Part shown: in pieces, positions 18,965-28,195 of the stretch
How the letters are laid out: each line of letters begins with the position of its first letter
How positions within the stretch are numbered: the first letter of the stretch is position 1
Assembly (NCBI RefSeq): GCF_001905385.1
Contig: NZ_LIPF01000007.1
Span: 248,001 to 312,000, forward strand
Direction: 5' to 3'
Origin: Streptomyces sp. CB02414
GTDB taxonomy: Bacteria; Actinomycetota; Actinomycetes; Streptomycetales; Streptomycetaceae
Length of the DNA: 64,000 nucleotides
The notes under the pieces: generated by a model
Told to the model about the DNA's origin: nothing
Databases searched by the model: none
The model's input: the letters and a program-made list of their open reading frames with translations, nothing else
Program-made: the position numbers and the translations under genes

Positions 18965-19618
18965 TCAGCCCGCCCCTCCGTCGAGCAGCCAGTGGTAGCG
19001 CAGGCGCAGCGCCCGTTCCGTGCTGGCCGCCACGGTGGTGAACCCTACGACGGCGGTGCCCCAGGCCGGCAGGTCGATGGGCGACGTGAACGTGCCGACG
19101 TACTGGGCGACGCCCTCCGGCGAACGCGTGATCTGCTCGGCGAGCTGGAGGACCAGGAGAGCCAGACCGATGCCCAGCACGGTCGACGAGAGGAAACCCG
19201 TGCAGCGGCTCAGTGCGGGGTGGGCGCGGTCGAGGCGCGCGCGGCGTCCCTCGGCGGAGGCGGGGTCCGGGACGAGTCGGTGTGCGGTCCCCTCGGCGGT
19301 GACGTAGTGGCAACGCTTGAGCCCGAAGGCGCTCGTCCTCACCTCGACGGTGCCGCCCCGGACGGGGAAGACGGCGGGGACTCTGGACGCGGCGTGGTGC
19401 CTGCCGTCGAGGTACAGGTGGGCCCTGACGTGGCCCTCCGACCGATTCTGATGCCTGACGTCGACGGTGTAGACCGTCCGACGGCCGCCGTCGTCGGTCA
19501 ACTCGAGGTGGAACAGGGCGCGGGTGAGCGTCTGCCACCAGCGGAAGCGCTTCAAGGGTCGCCCGTCGCCCGGTTCGACCCGCCGCACGGCCCGACGATG
19601 CCGCCACTTGTCGAACAT
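18965..19618 (-). CDS. Membrane protein with cytosolic beta-rich domain
   Basis: A 217-residue protein. The first 140 residues are polar and basic (FDKWRHRRAVRRVEPG, YTVDVRHQNRSEGHVRAHLY). Two hydrophobic segments follow: STVLGIGLALLVLQLAEQI and LPAWGTAVVGFTTVAAST. GGGAG lies eight bases before the ATG. It starts 14 bases after the TAP-type hydrolase gene and is probably in the same transcript. No known family. Confidence 0.75.
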   Translation of the reverse strand: MFDKWRHRRAVRRVEPGDGRPLKRFRWWQTLTRALFHLELTDDGGRRTVYTVDVRHQNRSEGHVRAHLYLDGRHHAASRVPAVFPVRGGTVEVRTSAFGLKRCHYVTAEGTAHRLVPDPASAEGRRARLDRAHPALSRCTGFLSSTVLGIGLALLVLQLAEQITRSPEGVAQYVGTFTSPIDLPAWGTAVVGFTTVAASTERALRLRYHWLLDGGAG

Positions 19619-19632
19619 GCCTCGTACTCCCG

Positions 19633-21135
19633 TCACTCGACCGGTTCCGGCGCGCAGGCGAGGTCCTGGGGCGGGCGCTGCCCGTCGGTCAGGAACGCCG
19701 TCACCGCGTCTTTCGCGCAGGTGTTGGGGCCGAAGGGGTAGACGCCGTGCCCACCCTGGTCGGCCGTCACCATCGTGGCCCGGGCCCCGAAAGCCCGCCG
19801 CAGCTTCCGGGCGCCGGCCAGGGGTGTTCCCGGATCGCGCTCGTTCTGCACCATGAGCACGTTCGACGGGCCGCGGTCGCCGATGCGCACCGGCGGCTCG
19901 GCCCGTTCGTCGGGCCAGAAGGCGCACGGTCCGATTCCGGCCGTGGCTCCACCCAGCATCGGGTACCTCAGCCGGTCTGCCGCGACATTGCGCTGGTACT
20001 CCCGTACCGTCCGCGGCCAGCGGCTGTCGCCGCAGATCACCGAGAAGCGGGCCGACATGAAGTTCTCCATGCCGGGGAACGGCGGGGTGGGCGGCGGCGG
20101 TTGGTTCGTGTCGAGTGCCTGCCAGGTCTTGGCCACCAGGGGCATGTCCGCGTCGCTGTAGAGGCGGTCGAAGGTGAAGCCTCGGAACGACGTCGCGTCG
20201 AAGCCCTGGACGGGCTCGGTCTCCAGCCGCGCCGCGAGTTCGAAGAACTTCGCCCTCACCTGCTCGGGTGTGGTGCCCAGGCCGTACTCGGGGTGCGCGG
20301 CGGCGAAGGCCGCGAAGTCCGGGAACCGGTCCTCCATTCCGCGGGCGAGCAACCGCATGGCCGTGACGTCGTAGCCGCCGGGGCCCAGGTTGCTGTCGAG
20401 CACGATCCGGTCGCCGCGCTTCGGGAACATCGTCGCGTACACCGCACCGAGGTAGCTGCCGTAGGAGGCGCCGAGGTAGGAGAGCTTCGGCTCGCCCAGC
20501 GCCGCCCGGATGCGGTCCATGTCCCGGGCCGTGTTCGCGGTGGTGGTGTGCGGCATCATCCAGGCTGTCCGTGAGCCGGCGCACTGCTCGGCGACGGTCC
20601 GCGCTTTCGGTGCCTCCCGCGCGACGTCGGCGGCGGTGTGCGCGTACGGCGGAACGTTGCCGCGTGCCTGCTGTTCCGGCGTCAGGTCGCAGGTCACCGG
20701 TGTGCTGCGGCCGACGCCTCGCGGGTCGAAGCCGATCACGTCGTAGGAGTCCAGCACCTGCTGCGGCAGCCCGGTGGCGGCGAGGACGGCCGGGTAGCCG
20801 AGGGCCGTGATGCCGGGGCCGCCCGGATTGGTCAGGAGCACGCCGCGGCGTCGGGAGGGCTCCCGGCTCGCCAGCCGGGAGATCGCGATCTCGATCTGCC
20901 GGCCGTGCGGATCCCGGTAGTCCAGCGGGACTTCGAATGTCGCGCACTCCAGAGTGGGCGAGGCGGGCGCGCCGGCGGGTTCTGCGGCCTTCGCCGGTGC
21001 TGCCTTCGCCGGTGCTGCCTTCTCCGAGCACGGACCCCACCGCACGGAACCTGGCGTCGCCGCGACCGACACTCCCGGGATCGTGGTCGTCGCCATCGCG
21101 GTGGCGGCGAGGGCGAGGGACAGGGTTCGGTGCAT
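19633..21135 (-). CDS. Secreted alpha/beta hydrolase, tripeptidyl aminopeptidase-like
   Basis: A 500-residue exported enzyme. Signal peptide 1-26, then an Ala/Lys repeat (KAAPAKAAPAKAAEPAG) before the catalytic domain. Nucleophile Ser224 in GASYGSYLG, a late Asp in NERDPGTP, and His in DQGGHGVYP near residue 475; the TAP-like C-terminal segment is present, with oxyanion motif TNPGGPG. Family members remove tripeptides or hydrolyse esters outside the cell. It leads a probable two-gene transcript with the membrane protein. Confidence 0.92.
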   Translation of the reverse strand: MHRTLSLALAATAMATTTIPGVSVAATPGSVRWGPCSEKAAPAKAAPAKAAEPAGAPASPTLECATFEVPLDYRDPHGRQIEIAISRLASREPSRRRGVLLTNPGGPGITALGYPAVLAATGLPQQVLDSYDVIGFDPRGVGRSTPVTCDLTPEQQARGNVPPYAHTAADVAREAPKARTVAEQCAGSRTAWMMPHTTTANTARDMDRIRAALGEPKLSYLGASYGSYLGAVYATMFPKRGDRIVLDSNLGPGGYDVTAMRLLARGMEDRFPDFAAFAAAHPEYGLGTTPEQVRAKFFELAARLETEPVQGFDATSFRGFTFDRLYSDADMPLVAKTWQALDTNQPPPPTPPFPGMENFMSARFSVICGDSRWPRTVREYQRNVAADRLRYPMLGGATAGIGPCAFWPDERAEPPVRIGDRGPSNVLMVQNERDPGTPLAGARKLRRAFGARATMVTADQGGHGVYPFGPNTCAKDAVTAFLTDGQRPPQDLACAPEPVE

Positions 21136-21370
21136 CGGACGTCCTCCTGAGGTGGGCACGAGGCGCACAGGCGGGGTGCGGGGGCGGGCGGGAAACCGAT
21201 CGTCGTCCCGGACGGCTCGACGAGTCTGCCCGTGCGGCGCCGGCCGGCACATCGGCCCGGCGGCCGGAGTCGTACTCGTCCGAAGTCGGGAGGGGCATTC
21301 GACTCTGGTCGAAGGACACGTCGGCCTCCGGTCTGACTCACCGGCCGTGCGTTTTCGCGACAATGGCGGG

Positions 21371-22552
21371 GTGAATACAGACGTGGCGCCACGGCTCGGG
21401 GGGTGGCAGCAGACTTGGCGGCTGGCGGCGGCCGCGGCGGTGGGCGTTCCGACCTGGCTCTCCGTCGGTGTGCTGTTGCGGTGGCAGGAGGCCGATCCGG
21501 GTTCCTGGTTCCGCGTCGGCGATCCGCTGGTGGCTCTCGGGTGTCTGACGGCGCTGCTGTGGCGGCGTCGGTTCCCGCTCGCCGTCGCGCTGACGGTCGC
21601 GATCGCCTCGCCCGCGTCCGCACTCGCCACCGGCGCCGCACTCCTGGCGCTGGCGTCACTCTCCGCCCGTCGCCGCCCGGTGGAGATCGCGGTCGTCTCG
21701 TCGGCCTTCGTGACCGCGTCGCAGTTCGCCGTCGGGCTCTACCCGGTCGCGAGGCCGCCCGGATCGCTGTGGTTCCAGCTCGCGTTCCCGGCGCTGACCG
21801 CGGGTGTCGCGGTGGCGGCGGGACTGGCCGTCGGTGCCCGGCGTGTCGAAGTGCGGTCCCTGCGGGAACGGGCGGAGAGCGCGGAACGGGAACAGGCCGC
21901 ACGAGCGGACCGGGCCCGCGCCCTGGAGCGCAACCGGATCGCCCGCGAGATGCACGACGTGCTCGCGCACCGGATCTCCCTGGTCGCCATGCAGGCCGGA
22001 GTGCTGGACCACCGCAGCGACCTCGCGGCGGAGGAGAACCGCGTGCTCGTTCGCGGCATCGCCGACGGCTCCCACCAGGCCCTGGAGGAACTGCGGGGTG
22101 TCCTCGGCGTGCTCCGGGCCGACCCGGACCGCCCGGAACCACCCCAACCGTCCCTCGACCGCGTCCCCGACCTGGTGGCCGACGCCCGCGCGTCCGGACT
22201 CGACGTCACCCTCACCACCACCGTGACGGGGACACCGTCCGACGTCGCCGGACGGACCTGCTACCGGATCGTCCAGGAAGGTCTGACCAACGCCGCCAAA
22301 CACGCCCCCGGCACGCGGGTGCACGTCATGGTCGAAGGACGCGCGGGCGGCGGTCTCGGCGTCAGCGTCCGCAACTCCCCGGCGACCGCGAAGAGCCCGC
22401 GGCCACCGGCGTCGGGATTCGGCCTGCTCGGTCTCACCGAGCGGGTCGGCCTCGCCGGCGGTGAACTGGACCACCACCCCACATCCGACAACGGGTACGT
22501 CCTCACGGCACGGCTGCCCTGGCCGAACCCCACGCACGAGAGGAACACCTGA
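21371..22552 (+). CDS. NarL-type sensor histidine kinase
   Basis: A 393-residue kinase. About five hydrophobic segments fill residues 15-155, with no large extracytoplasmic loop. The HisKA_3 box has His195 in NRIAREMHDVLAHRISLVAM, and the ATPase domain has TCYRIVQEGLTNAAKHAPG and GFGLLGLTERV. The GTG start has only GGCGGG directly upstream and may be near-leaderless. It is followed immediately by its response regulator. Confidence 0.92.
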   Translation: MNTDVAPRLGGWQQTWRLAAAAAVGVPTWLSVGVLLRWQEADPGSWFRVGDPLVALGCLTALLWRRRFPLAVALTVAIASPASALATGAALLALASLSARRRPVEIAVVSSAFVTASQFAVGLYPVARPPGSLWFQLAFPALTAGVAVAAGLAVGARRVEVRSLRERAESAEREQAARADRARALERNRIAREMHDVLAHRISLVAMQAGVLDHRSDLAAEENRVLVRGIADGSHQALEELRGVLGVLRADPDRPEPPQPSLDRVPDLVADARASGLDVTLTTTVTGTPSDVAGRTCYRIVQEGLTNAAKHAPGTRVHVMVEGRAGGGLGVSVRNSPATAKSPRPPASGFGLLGLTERVGLAGGELDHHPTSDNGYVLTARLPWPNPTHERNT

Positions 22553-23230
22553 GTGGACAGCGAGCGGGAGCCGGTGCGTGTCGTGATCGTCGACGACGAA
22601 GAGCTGGTGCGCATGGCGCTGCGGCTCGTCGTCGACGGTGAACCGGACCTGACCGTCGTGGCGGAGGCGGCCGACGGGGACGCCGCGATCACCGTGGTCG
22701 ACGAGCAGCGGCCGGACGTCGTCCTCATGGACGTGCGCATGCCCGGCCGGGACGGTCTCAGCGCGACCCGCGAACTCCTCACCCGACCGGCGCCGCCGCG
22801 GGTACTGATGCTGACCACGTTCGACTCCGACGACCTGGTGCTCGGCGCGCTGCGTGCCGGGGCCCTCGGGTTCGTGCTCGCGGACACCCAGCCGGCGCGG
22901 ATCCTCGACGCGGTGCGGACCGTCGCGGACGGCGAGCCGGTGCTGTCCCCGGCGGCCACGGCACGGGTGATCGCCGCGGCCACCGGTCCGCGGTCCGCTC
23001 ACGCCCGCAGCTCGTCGCGCGAGGCCGCACGGGCACGGCTCGCCGCACTGACCGAACGGGAACTCGAGACCGCCCGGGCCATCGCCGACGGACTGGGCAA
23101 TCCGGAGATCGCCCAGCGGCTGTGCATCAGCGTCGCGACCGTCAAGGCCCACACGGGCAGCCTGTTCGCCAAGCTGGCGGTCGACAACCGGGTGCAGATC
23201 GCGCTCGTGGTCCGCGACGCCGAGGAGTGA
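22553..23230 (+). CDS. NarL/LuxR-type response regulator with altered receiver
   Basis: A 225-residue protein whose GTG directly follows the kinase stop, so the two are translationally coupled. The receiver has acidic Asp14/15, phospho-acceptor Asp60 (VLMDVRMPG) and Thr88/89. The nearly invariant Lys of GFLLKD is Ala110 (GFVLADTQP), which would weaken the usual phosphorylation switch. The LuxR helix-turn-helix is at about 160-220 (LTERELETARAIADGLGNPE). Target genes are unknown; the TAP-hydrolase gene is divergent. Confidence 0.92.
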   Translation: MDSEREPVRVVIVDDEELVRMALRLVVDGEPDLTVVAEAADGDAAITVVDEQRPDVVLMDVRMPGRDGLSATRELLTRPAPPRVLMLTTFDSDDLVLGALRAGALGFVLADTQPARILDAVRTVADGEPVLSPAATARVIAAATGPRSAHARSSSREAARARLAALTERELETARAIADGLGNPEIAQRLCISVATVKAHTGSLFAKLAVDNRVQIALVVRDAEE

Positions 23231-23236
23231 CCGGCG

Positions 23237-23410
23237 TTCCAGGACGGGCAGATCCCGCAGGTAGGCGCGGGCACCGGGTTCCGTGAAGAAGGGGCCGTTG
23301 CGGCCCCAGGTGATCAGGGCGGGCGGCGTGTGCCGGCGCAGCCGGGCCTGCCATCGGCCGTAGCGGCACCGGCCCGGGTAGCCGGGCGTCCAGGACGCCC
23401 GCCGTTTCAC
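23237..23410 (-). pseudogene. Relic of an alpha/beta hydrolase (C-terminal part)
   Basis: Between the response regulator and the next leftward gene, one frame reads YGRWQARLRRHTPPALITWG, then RNGPFFTEPGARAYLRDLP. This matches the late part of epoxide-hydrolase/haloalkane-dehalogenase-like enzymes (W-G-x-N-D-x-F-F-x-x-x-G-A). The catalytic-Asp position here is Gly (RNG), the C-terminal His segment is missing, and the frame then runs antisense into the regulator gene. No catalytic core lies upstream. Confidence 0.6.
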
Positions 23411-23862
23411 CGGCCCCGGAGTCCGCCGGCGCCCTCGTGGGCGGCAGTCGCGCCCGGTGCGTGGGGCACGACCACGATCTGCACGTCGTCCTCGTAGACG
23501 ACCCGCCCCGGGTCTGTGGAACGCAGGGTCCGGCAGTCGACGCCGTGTGCGGAAAGGATCTCCAGATAGCCGGGGACACGGGCGAGGAGGTGAGTGGCGG
23601 ACGGCTTAAACCAAGCTGCCGCACCGGGGTTGATCTCGTCGTCGTAGACGTCGGGGTCGACGGTCGAGGGGTCGGTGTACGCGGAGTCGTACCAACTGTT
23701 GTTGCTGCGGCGGAAGGACTCCTGTGCGTCCGAGAGCCTTCCCTCCCTCGCCAGATTGTTGACAAGCCCGAACACGCCGGTGAAGTGGCCTAGGCTGTTC
23801 CGGTGCGGCGATTGGAAACGTACGTACTGGACGGCCTCACCGTCGCTTTCGGTCTTCCCCAT
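23407..23862 (-). CDS. Conserved hypothetical protein
   Basis: A 151-residue cytosolic protein started at the ATG with GGGAGGA seven bases upstream; upstream starts lack such a site. It is rich in aromatic and Asn/Asp residues (RRSNNSWYDSAYTDPSTVDP, YDDEINPGAAAWFKPSATHL), followed by VPGYLEILSAHGVDCRTLRS and a final strand VQIVVVPHAPG. I recognise the style of an actinomycete hypothetical family but no function. Its stop overlaps a GTG that opens the hydrolase relic. Confidence 0.72.
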   Translation of the reverse strand: MGKTESDGEAVQYVRFQSPHRNSLGHFTGVFGLVNNLAREGRLSDAQESFRRSNNSWYDSAYTDPSTVDPDVYDDEINPGAAAWFKPSATHLLARVPGYLEILSAHGVDCRTLRSTDPGRVVYEDDVQIVVVPHAPGATAAHEGAGGLRGR

Positions 23863-24074
23863 CGGCACATCCTCCCACCTCATTCCCTCATGCTCCGCCC
23901 CGCGAGGTCGCAGGTGTGGACCGGCGAGAACCTGCAGTGAGCTCGTCAGCTGCCTCGCGGGGGCGTCCCTCGATGCGGAGGAGGCATGCCACTGCAGGAC
24001 AAGTGTCACGCGGGCTACGACGGTCCGGTCAGGGCCGGATAATTCGGTGTTCTCGCCGCCCCTGAGGACACAAG

Positions 24075-24647
24075 ATGGTGCGCATGACTTTGGCCACCCC
24101 CATACTGCACACCCCTCGCCTGGGGCTGCGCCCCTTCACCGACGCCGACGCCGACTCCCTCTTCGCGCTGCACAGCAACGCCCACGTGATGCGTTACTGG
24201 GACTCCCCGCCGTGGAAGGAACGGGCCCGCTCCGAGCGCTTCCTCGCGATGTGCCAGAAGGTCGCGGACGAGGGCACCGGGGCCCGGGTGGCCATCGACC
24301 GTGCTGCTGACGGTGCCTTCGTCGGCTGGTGCTCCCTGACCGAGTGGAACCCGGACTACCGCAGCGCCTCATTGGGCTACTGCCTCGACGAAGCCATGTG
24401 GGGCCACGGCTACGCGCCGGAGGCCGCGCACGCCCTGCTGCGGTGGGGGTTCGACACACTGGACCTGAACCGGGTCCAGGCGGAGGCCGATACGCGCAAC
24501 GTCGCGTCCGCCCGAGTGCTGGAGAAGATCGGTTTCGTTCGTGAAGGGACGTTGCGGGAGGAGTGCATCGTGGACGGCGACGTCTCCGACACGTGGGTGT
24601 ACGGGTTGATCAGGCGTGAGTGGCAGCCGTCGACCATGCCGAACTGA
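24075..24647 (+). CDS. RimJ/RimL-type GNAT acetyltransferase
   Basis: A 190-residue protein: LHTPRLGLRPFTDADADSLF opens the fold, LGYCLDEAMWGHGYAPEAAH is the acetyl-CoA loop, and NRVQAEADTRNVASARVLEK with IGFVREGTLREE is the usual ending. Relatives acetylate ribosomal protein N-termini or small amines. GAGG lies upstream of the ATG; an ATG three codons in is an alternative. Confidence 0.9.
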   Translation: MVRMTLATPILHTPRLGLRPFTDADADSLFALHSNAHVMRYWDSPPWKERARSERFLAMCQKVADEGTGARVAIDRAADGAFVGWCSLTEWNPDYRSASLGYCLDEAMWGHGYAPEAAHALLRWGFDTLDLNRVQAEADTRNVASARVLEKIGFVREGTLREECIVDGDVSDTWVYGLIRREWQPSTMPN

Positions 24648-24791
24648 ACCCGGGAAGCCGTGCATCCACAGCGCCCCTGTCCGCCGAAGTGGTCGCGTAA
24701 GCGGTCCGCACCGCGACAGGCAGGGTCACACCGGTGCGTTCATGATCGGACATGAATGGGAAGCCGCATGTGACGCGTGGGAGGAACGCTC

Positions 24792-26366
24792 GTGGTGGAC
24801 AAGGACGGACAGGCGGACGGCGAACGGCCGCACTGCCTGGTCACCGGGGCCTCCGGATACATCGGCGGACGGCTGGTGCCGGAACTGCTGCGGGCCGGTC
24901 ACCGGGTCCGGTGCCTGGCCCGCTCCCCCGGCAAGCTCCGCGACCACCCCTGGGCGCGGGACGCCGAGACGGTCGGCGGTGACGTCACGGACGCCGCGTC
25001 CGTCGCCGAGGCCATGCGCGGGATCGACGTCGCCTACTACCTGGTGCACGCGCTCGGCTCGGGATCGGATTTCGAGGACACCGACCGCCGGGCCGCCCGG
25101 ATCTTCGCCGAGCAGGCACACGCCGCCGGCGTCCGACGGATCGTCTACCTGGGCGGACTCACCCCGGCAGGCGTACCCGAGCGTTCCCTCTCGCCCCATC
25201 TGCGGTCCAGGGCCGAGGTCGGGCGCATCTTCCTGGAGGCACCGGTGCCCGCCACGGTGCTGCGGGCGGCGGTCGTCATCGGTTCGGGGTCGGCCTCGTT
25301 CGAGATGCTGCGTTACCTCACCGAGCGCCTGCCCGTGATGGTGACCCCCAGTTGGGTGCACACGCGCACACAACCGATCGGCGTCCGGGACGTACTCCGT
25401 TACCTCGTCGGTGCCGCCGGCATGCCGCCCGACGTCGACCGGGCGTTCGACATCGGTGGGCCGGACGTCCTCACCTACCGGGAGATGATGGGCCGCTACG
25501 CGGCCGTCGCCGGGCTGCGGCGACGGCTCATCGTGCCGGTGCCGGTCCTCACCCCACGGCTCTCCAGCCACTGGGTGGGCCTGGTCACGCCGGTGCCCGC
25601 CTCCATCGCCCGTCCCCTGACCGAGTCGCTGCGCCACGAGGTCGTCTGCCACGAGCACGACATCGCCCGCTACGTGCCCGACCCGCCGGGCCGTCCGCTG
25701 CCCTTCGACGAGGCCCTGGCACTCGCGCTGCGCAAGGTCCGGGACGCCCAGGTGGCCACCCGCTGGTCGTCCGCGGCCGTGCCCGGCGCCCCCAGCGATC
25801 CGCTGCCCACCGATCCCGACTGGGCCGGCGGCAGTCTCTACCGGGACGAACGCCACCTGCCGGTCGACGCGCCCCGCGCCTCGCTGTGGAAGGTCATCGA
25901 AGGCATCGGCGGCGACAACGGCTGGTACTCCTTCCCGCTCGCCTGGGCGGTCCGCGGCTGGCTCGACCGGTTCGTCGGCGGGGTCGGCCTGCGCCGCGGC
26001 CGCCGCGACGCGGAGCGCCTGCGGGTCGGTGACTCCCTGGACTTCTGGCGGGTCGAGGAGATCGAGCCCGGCCGTCTGCTGCGACTGCGCGCCGAGATGC
26101 GGCTGCCCGGACTGGCCTGGCTGGAGATGTACGCCGAGACGGACGCCGGCGGTCGCACGCGCTACCGCCAGCGCGCCCTGTTCCATCCCCGCGGCCTGCT
26201 CGGCCACGCCTACTGGTGGAGTGTCTCGCCGTTCCACGCGGTCGTCTTCGGCGGCATGGCCCGCAACATCGCCCAGGCCGCCGCCAAGGGGATGAGCGCA
26301 CGCGGGCCCGCGGCGGGCAACGACCACGCCGGGCGCTCCCGCTCCCCGAAGGGCCGTCGTCAGTGA
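24792..26366 (+). CDS. NAD(P)-binding SDR-like protein fused to DUF2867
   Basis: A 524-residue protein started at a GTG with GGGAGGA six bases upstream. Residues 10-300 form an atypical short-chain-dehydrogenase Rossmann domain (CLVTGASGYIGGRLVPELL, VAYYLVHALGSG). Residues 360-500 are DUF2867, an SRPBCC-like lipid-binding fold (SLWKVIEGIGGDNGWYSFPL, HPRGLLGHAYWWSVSPFHAV). It lies 43 bases before the photolyase and probably shares its transcript. Such genes often sit by photolyase or LitR/CarH-type light genes, so membrane-lipid or carotenoid-related protection is a guess. Confidence 0.85.
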   Translation: MVDKDGQADGERPHCLVTGASGYIGGRLVPELLRAGHRVRCLARSPGKLRDHPWARDAETVGGDVTDAASVAEAMRGIDVAYYLVHALGSGSDFEDTDRRAARIFAEQAHAAGVRRIVYLGGLTPAGVPERSLSPHLRSRAEVGRIFLEAPVPATVLRAAVVIGSGSASFEMLRYLTERLPVMVTPSWVHTRTQPIGVRDVLRYLVGAAGMPPDVDRAFDIGGPDVLTYREMMGRYAAVAGLRRRLIVPVPVLTPRLSSHWVGLVTPVPASIARPLTESLRHEVVCHEHDIARYVPDPPGRPLPFDEALALALRKVRDAQVATRWSSAAVPGAPSDPLPTDPDWAGGSLYRDERHLPVDAPRASLWKVIEGIGGDNGWYSFPLAWAVRGWLDRFVGGVGLRRGRRDAERLRVGDSLDFWRVEEIEPGRLLRLRAEMRLPGLAWLEMYAETDAGGRTRYRQRALFHPRGLLGHAYWWSVSPFHAVVFGGMARNIAQAAAKGMSARGPAAGNDHAGRSRSPKGRRQ

Positions 26367-26409
26367 ACGGCCGCCGCGGTACTCCCCTCGCCACACCAGG
26401 AGCGACGAC

Positions 26410-27783
26410 ATGACCCGCGCGGTCGTCCTGTTCACCGCCGACCTCCGCCTGCACGACCATCCGCCGCTGCGCGCCGCGCTCGCGGCGGCCGACGAGGTGG
26501 TCCCGCTCTTCGTCCGCGATCCCGGGATCCACGCGGCGGGCTTCGACGCCCCGAACCGAGCCGCGTTCCTCGCCGACTGCCTCGCGGCCCTGGACGCGTC
26601 GCTGAGGCGGCGCGGCGGCCGACTCGTCGTGCGCAGCGGCCCGGTCGACCGGGAGGTCGGCGCGGTCGCCACCGAGTGCGGTGCGACGCGGGTCCACATG
26701 GCCGAAGCGGTGACGGGCTACGGTCGCCGTCGGGAGGAGCGGCTGCGCGGTCACCTCGAATCGCTCGGCGTGGCCCTCCACGTCCACGACGCCGTGACCA
26801 CCGCCGTCGCGCCGGGGCAGGTCACGCCCACCGGCTCCGACCACTACGCGGTGTTCACCCCCTACTTCCGCCGCTGGTCCGTCCAGCGGCTGCGGGAGGT
26901 CTGCCCGCCGCCGCGCACCGTGTGCGTTCCGGACGGAGTGCGTGGCGAGCCGCTTCCGTCCCGCGACGCGCTGCCCGGCCTCTCGCCGGGTCTGCCGGCG
27001 GGCGGGGAGAAGGCGGGCAGGGAGTGGTTCTCCCGATGGGCACGGTCGGGGATGGCCGCGTACGAGGAACGGCACGACGACCTGGCCGGCGACGCGACGT
27101 CCAGGCTGTCGCCCCACCTCCACTTCGGCACCCTGTCCGCGTCGGAACTCGTGCAGCGGGCCCGCGCGCACGGTGGGCCCGGGGCGGAAGCGTTCGTACG
27201 GCAGCTGTGCTGGCGCGATTTCCACCATCAGGTGCTGGCGGCGCGCCCCGGGGCGTCCGCACGGGACTACCGCACCAGGCACGACCGCTGGCGGACCGAG
27301 AAGGAGGCGGCCGAGGACATCGCCGCGTGGCGGGAGGGCCGGACGGGCTACCCGGTGGTCGATGCGGCCATGCGCCAGCTCCGCCACGAGGGCTGGATGC
27401 ACAACCGGGCACGGCTGCTGGTGGCGAGCTTCCTGACCAAGACGCTGTACGTGGACTGGCGGATCGGCGCCCGGCACTTCCTCGACCTCCTCGTCGACGG
27501 CGACATCGTCAACAACCAGCTCAACTGGCAGTGGGCCGCCGGCACGGGCACGGACACCCGTCCGCACCGGGTTCTGAACCCGGTCGTCCAGGGCAAACGC
27601 TTCGACCCGCGAGGAGCCTACGTACGCCGCTGGGTCCCCGAGCTGAGCGACGTGGACGACCGGTTCGTGCACGAACCCTGGCGGCTCCCCCAGAACGTGC
27701 GGGCCCGCCTCGACTACCCCGGGCCGCTGATCGACCTCTCCGAAGGGCTCGCACGTTTCAGACACGCCCGCGGTCGCGACTGA
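26410..27783 (+). CDS. phr: Deoxyribodipyrimidine photolyase
   Basis: A 457-residue class I cryptochrome/photolyase. The N-terminal antenna domain has AVVLFTADLRLHDHPPL. The C-terminal FAD domain has LSPHLHFGTLSASELVQRAR, CWRDFHHQVLA, GYPVVDAAMRQLRHEGWMHN and VNNQLNWQWAAGTGTDTRPH, which are the DNA- and FAD-contacting motifs of cyclobutane-pyrimidine-dimer photolyases. AGGAG lies upstream. In other streptomycetes photolyase is part of the LitS light regulon; litR and litS are just downstream here. Confidence 0.95.
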   Translation: MTRAVVLFTADLRLHDHPPLRAALAAADEVVPLFVRDPGIHAAGFDAPNRAAFLADCLAALDASLRRRGGRLVVRSGPVDREVGAVATECGATRVHMAEAVTGYGRRREERLRGHLESLGVALHVHDAVTTAVAPGQVTPTGSDHYAVFTPYFRRWSVQRLREVCPPPRTVCVPDGVRGEPLPSRDALPGLSPGLPAGGEKAGREWFSRWARSGMAAYEERHDDLAGDATSRLSPHLHFGTLSASELVQRARAHGGPGAEAFVRQLCWRDFHHQVLAARPGASARDYRTRHDRWRTEKEAAEDIAAWREGRTGYPVVDAAMRQLRHEGWMHNRARLLVASFLTKTLYVDWRIGARHFLDLLVDGDIVNNQLNWQWAAGTGTDTRPHRVLNPVVQGKRFDPRGAYVRRWVPELSDVDDRFVHEPWRLPQNVRARLDYPGPLIDLSEGLARFRHARGRD

Positions 27784-27883
27784 GCCGCCGCAGAGCCGTG
27801 CCCGACGCGCCCGAGCAGGGCTACTCGGACGAACCACTGGTGTGCGGGTGACCGGGAGCGACGAGAGCGAGAAGAGGTTGTGC

Positions 27884-28195
27884 ATGCGGGGAGCCCTCGC
27901 CTGGGCGGACGACCTGCTGACCGAGACGGCACTCGGCTCGCCGTACGGGGCGCGACTGCACCGCGCATGGCAGGGCCGTGCGCGGCGAGACGGTCGCCGG
28001 CCAGTACCGGACCTCCACGCGCGGGCGACCCGTGCGTCCGGTGTCGACGAGGCGGTGGACGTCGCCACTCTCAAGACCGCCCTGTACACGGTCGAGCGTC
28101 CGCTGGCGCTCGGGGCGGTACTGGCCGGCGGCGGGACGACCTCCTCGGCACCTTCGGTGACCCTGCTCGCTCCGGGCGCGCCGTCCGTGTCCGAC
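27884..28195 (+). pseudogene. crtE: Wrecked polyprenyl (geranylgeranyl) diphosphate synthase gene
   Basis: Family pieces appear in order but in three frames: ADDLLTETALGSPYGARLHR (frame of 27884), RGETVAGQY (frame of 27978), then DLHARATRASGVDEAVDVAT with LKTALYTVERPLALGAVLAG back in the first frame, and RDDLLGTFGDPARSG in the frame of 27880. The last is the second Asp-rich region, joined with about 40 residues missing before it. The first DDxxD region and both ends are gone. It lies between phr and litR, where carotenoid genes sit in related clusters, so it is read as a dead crtE. Confidence 0.8.
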
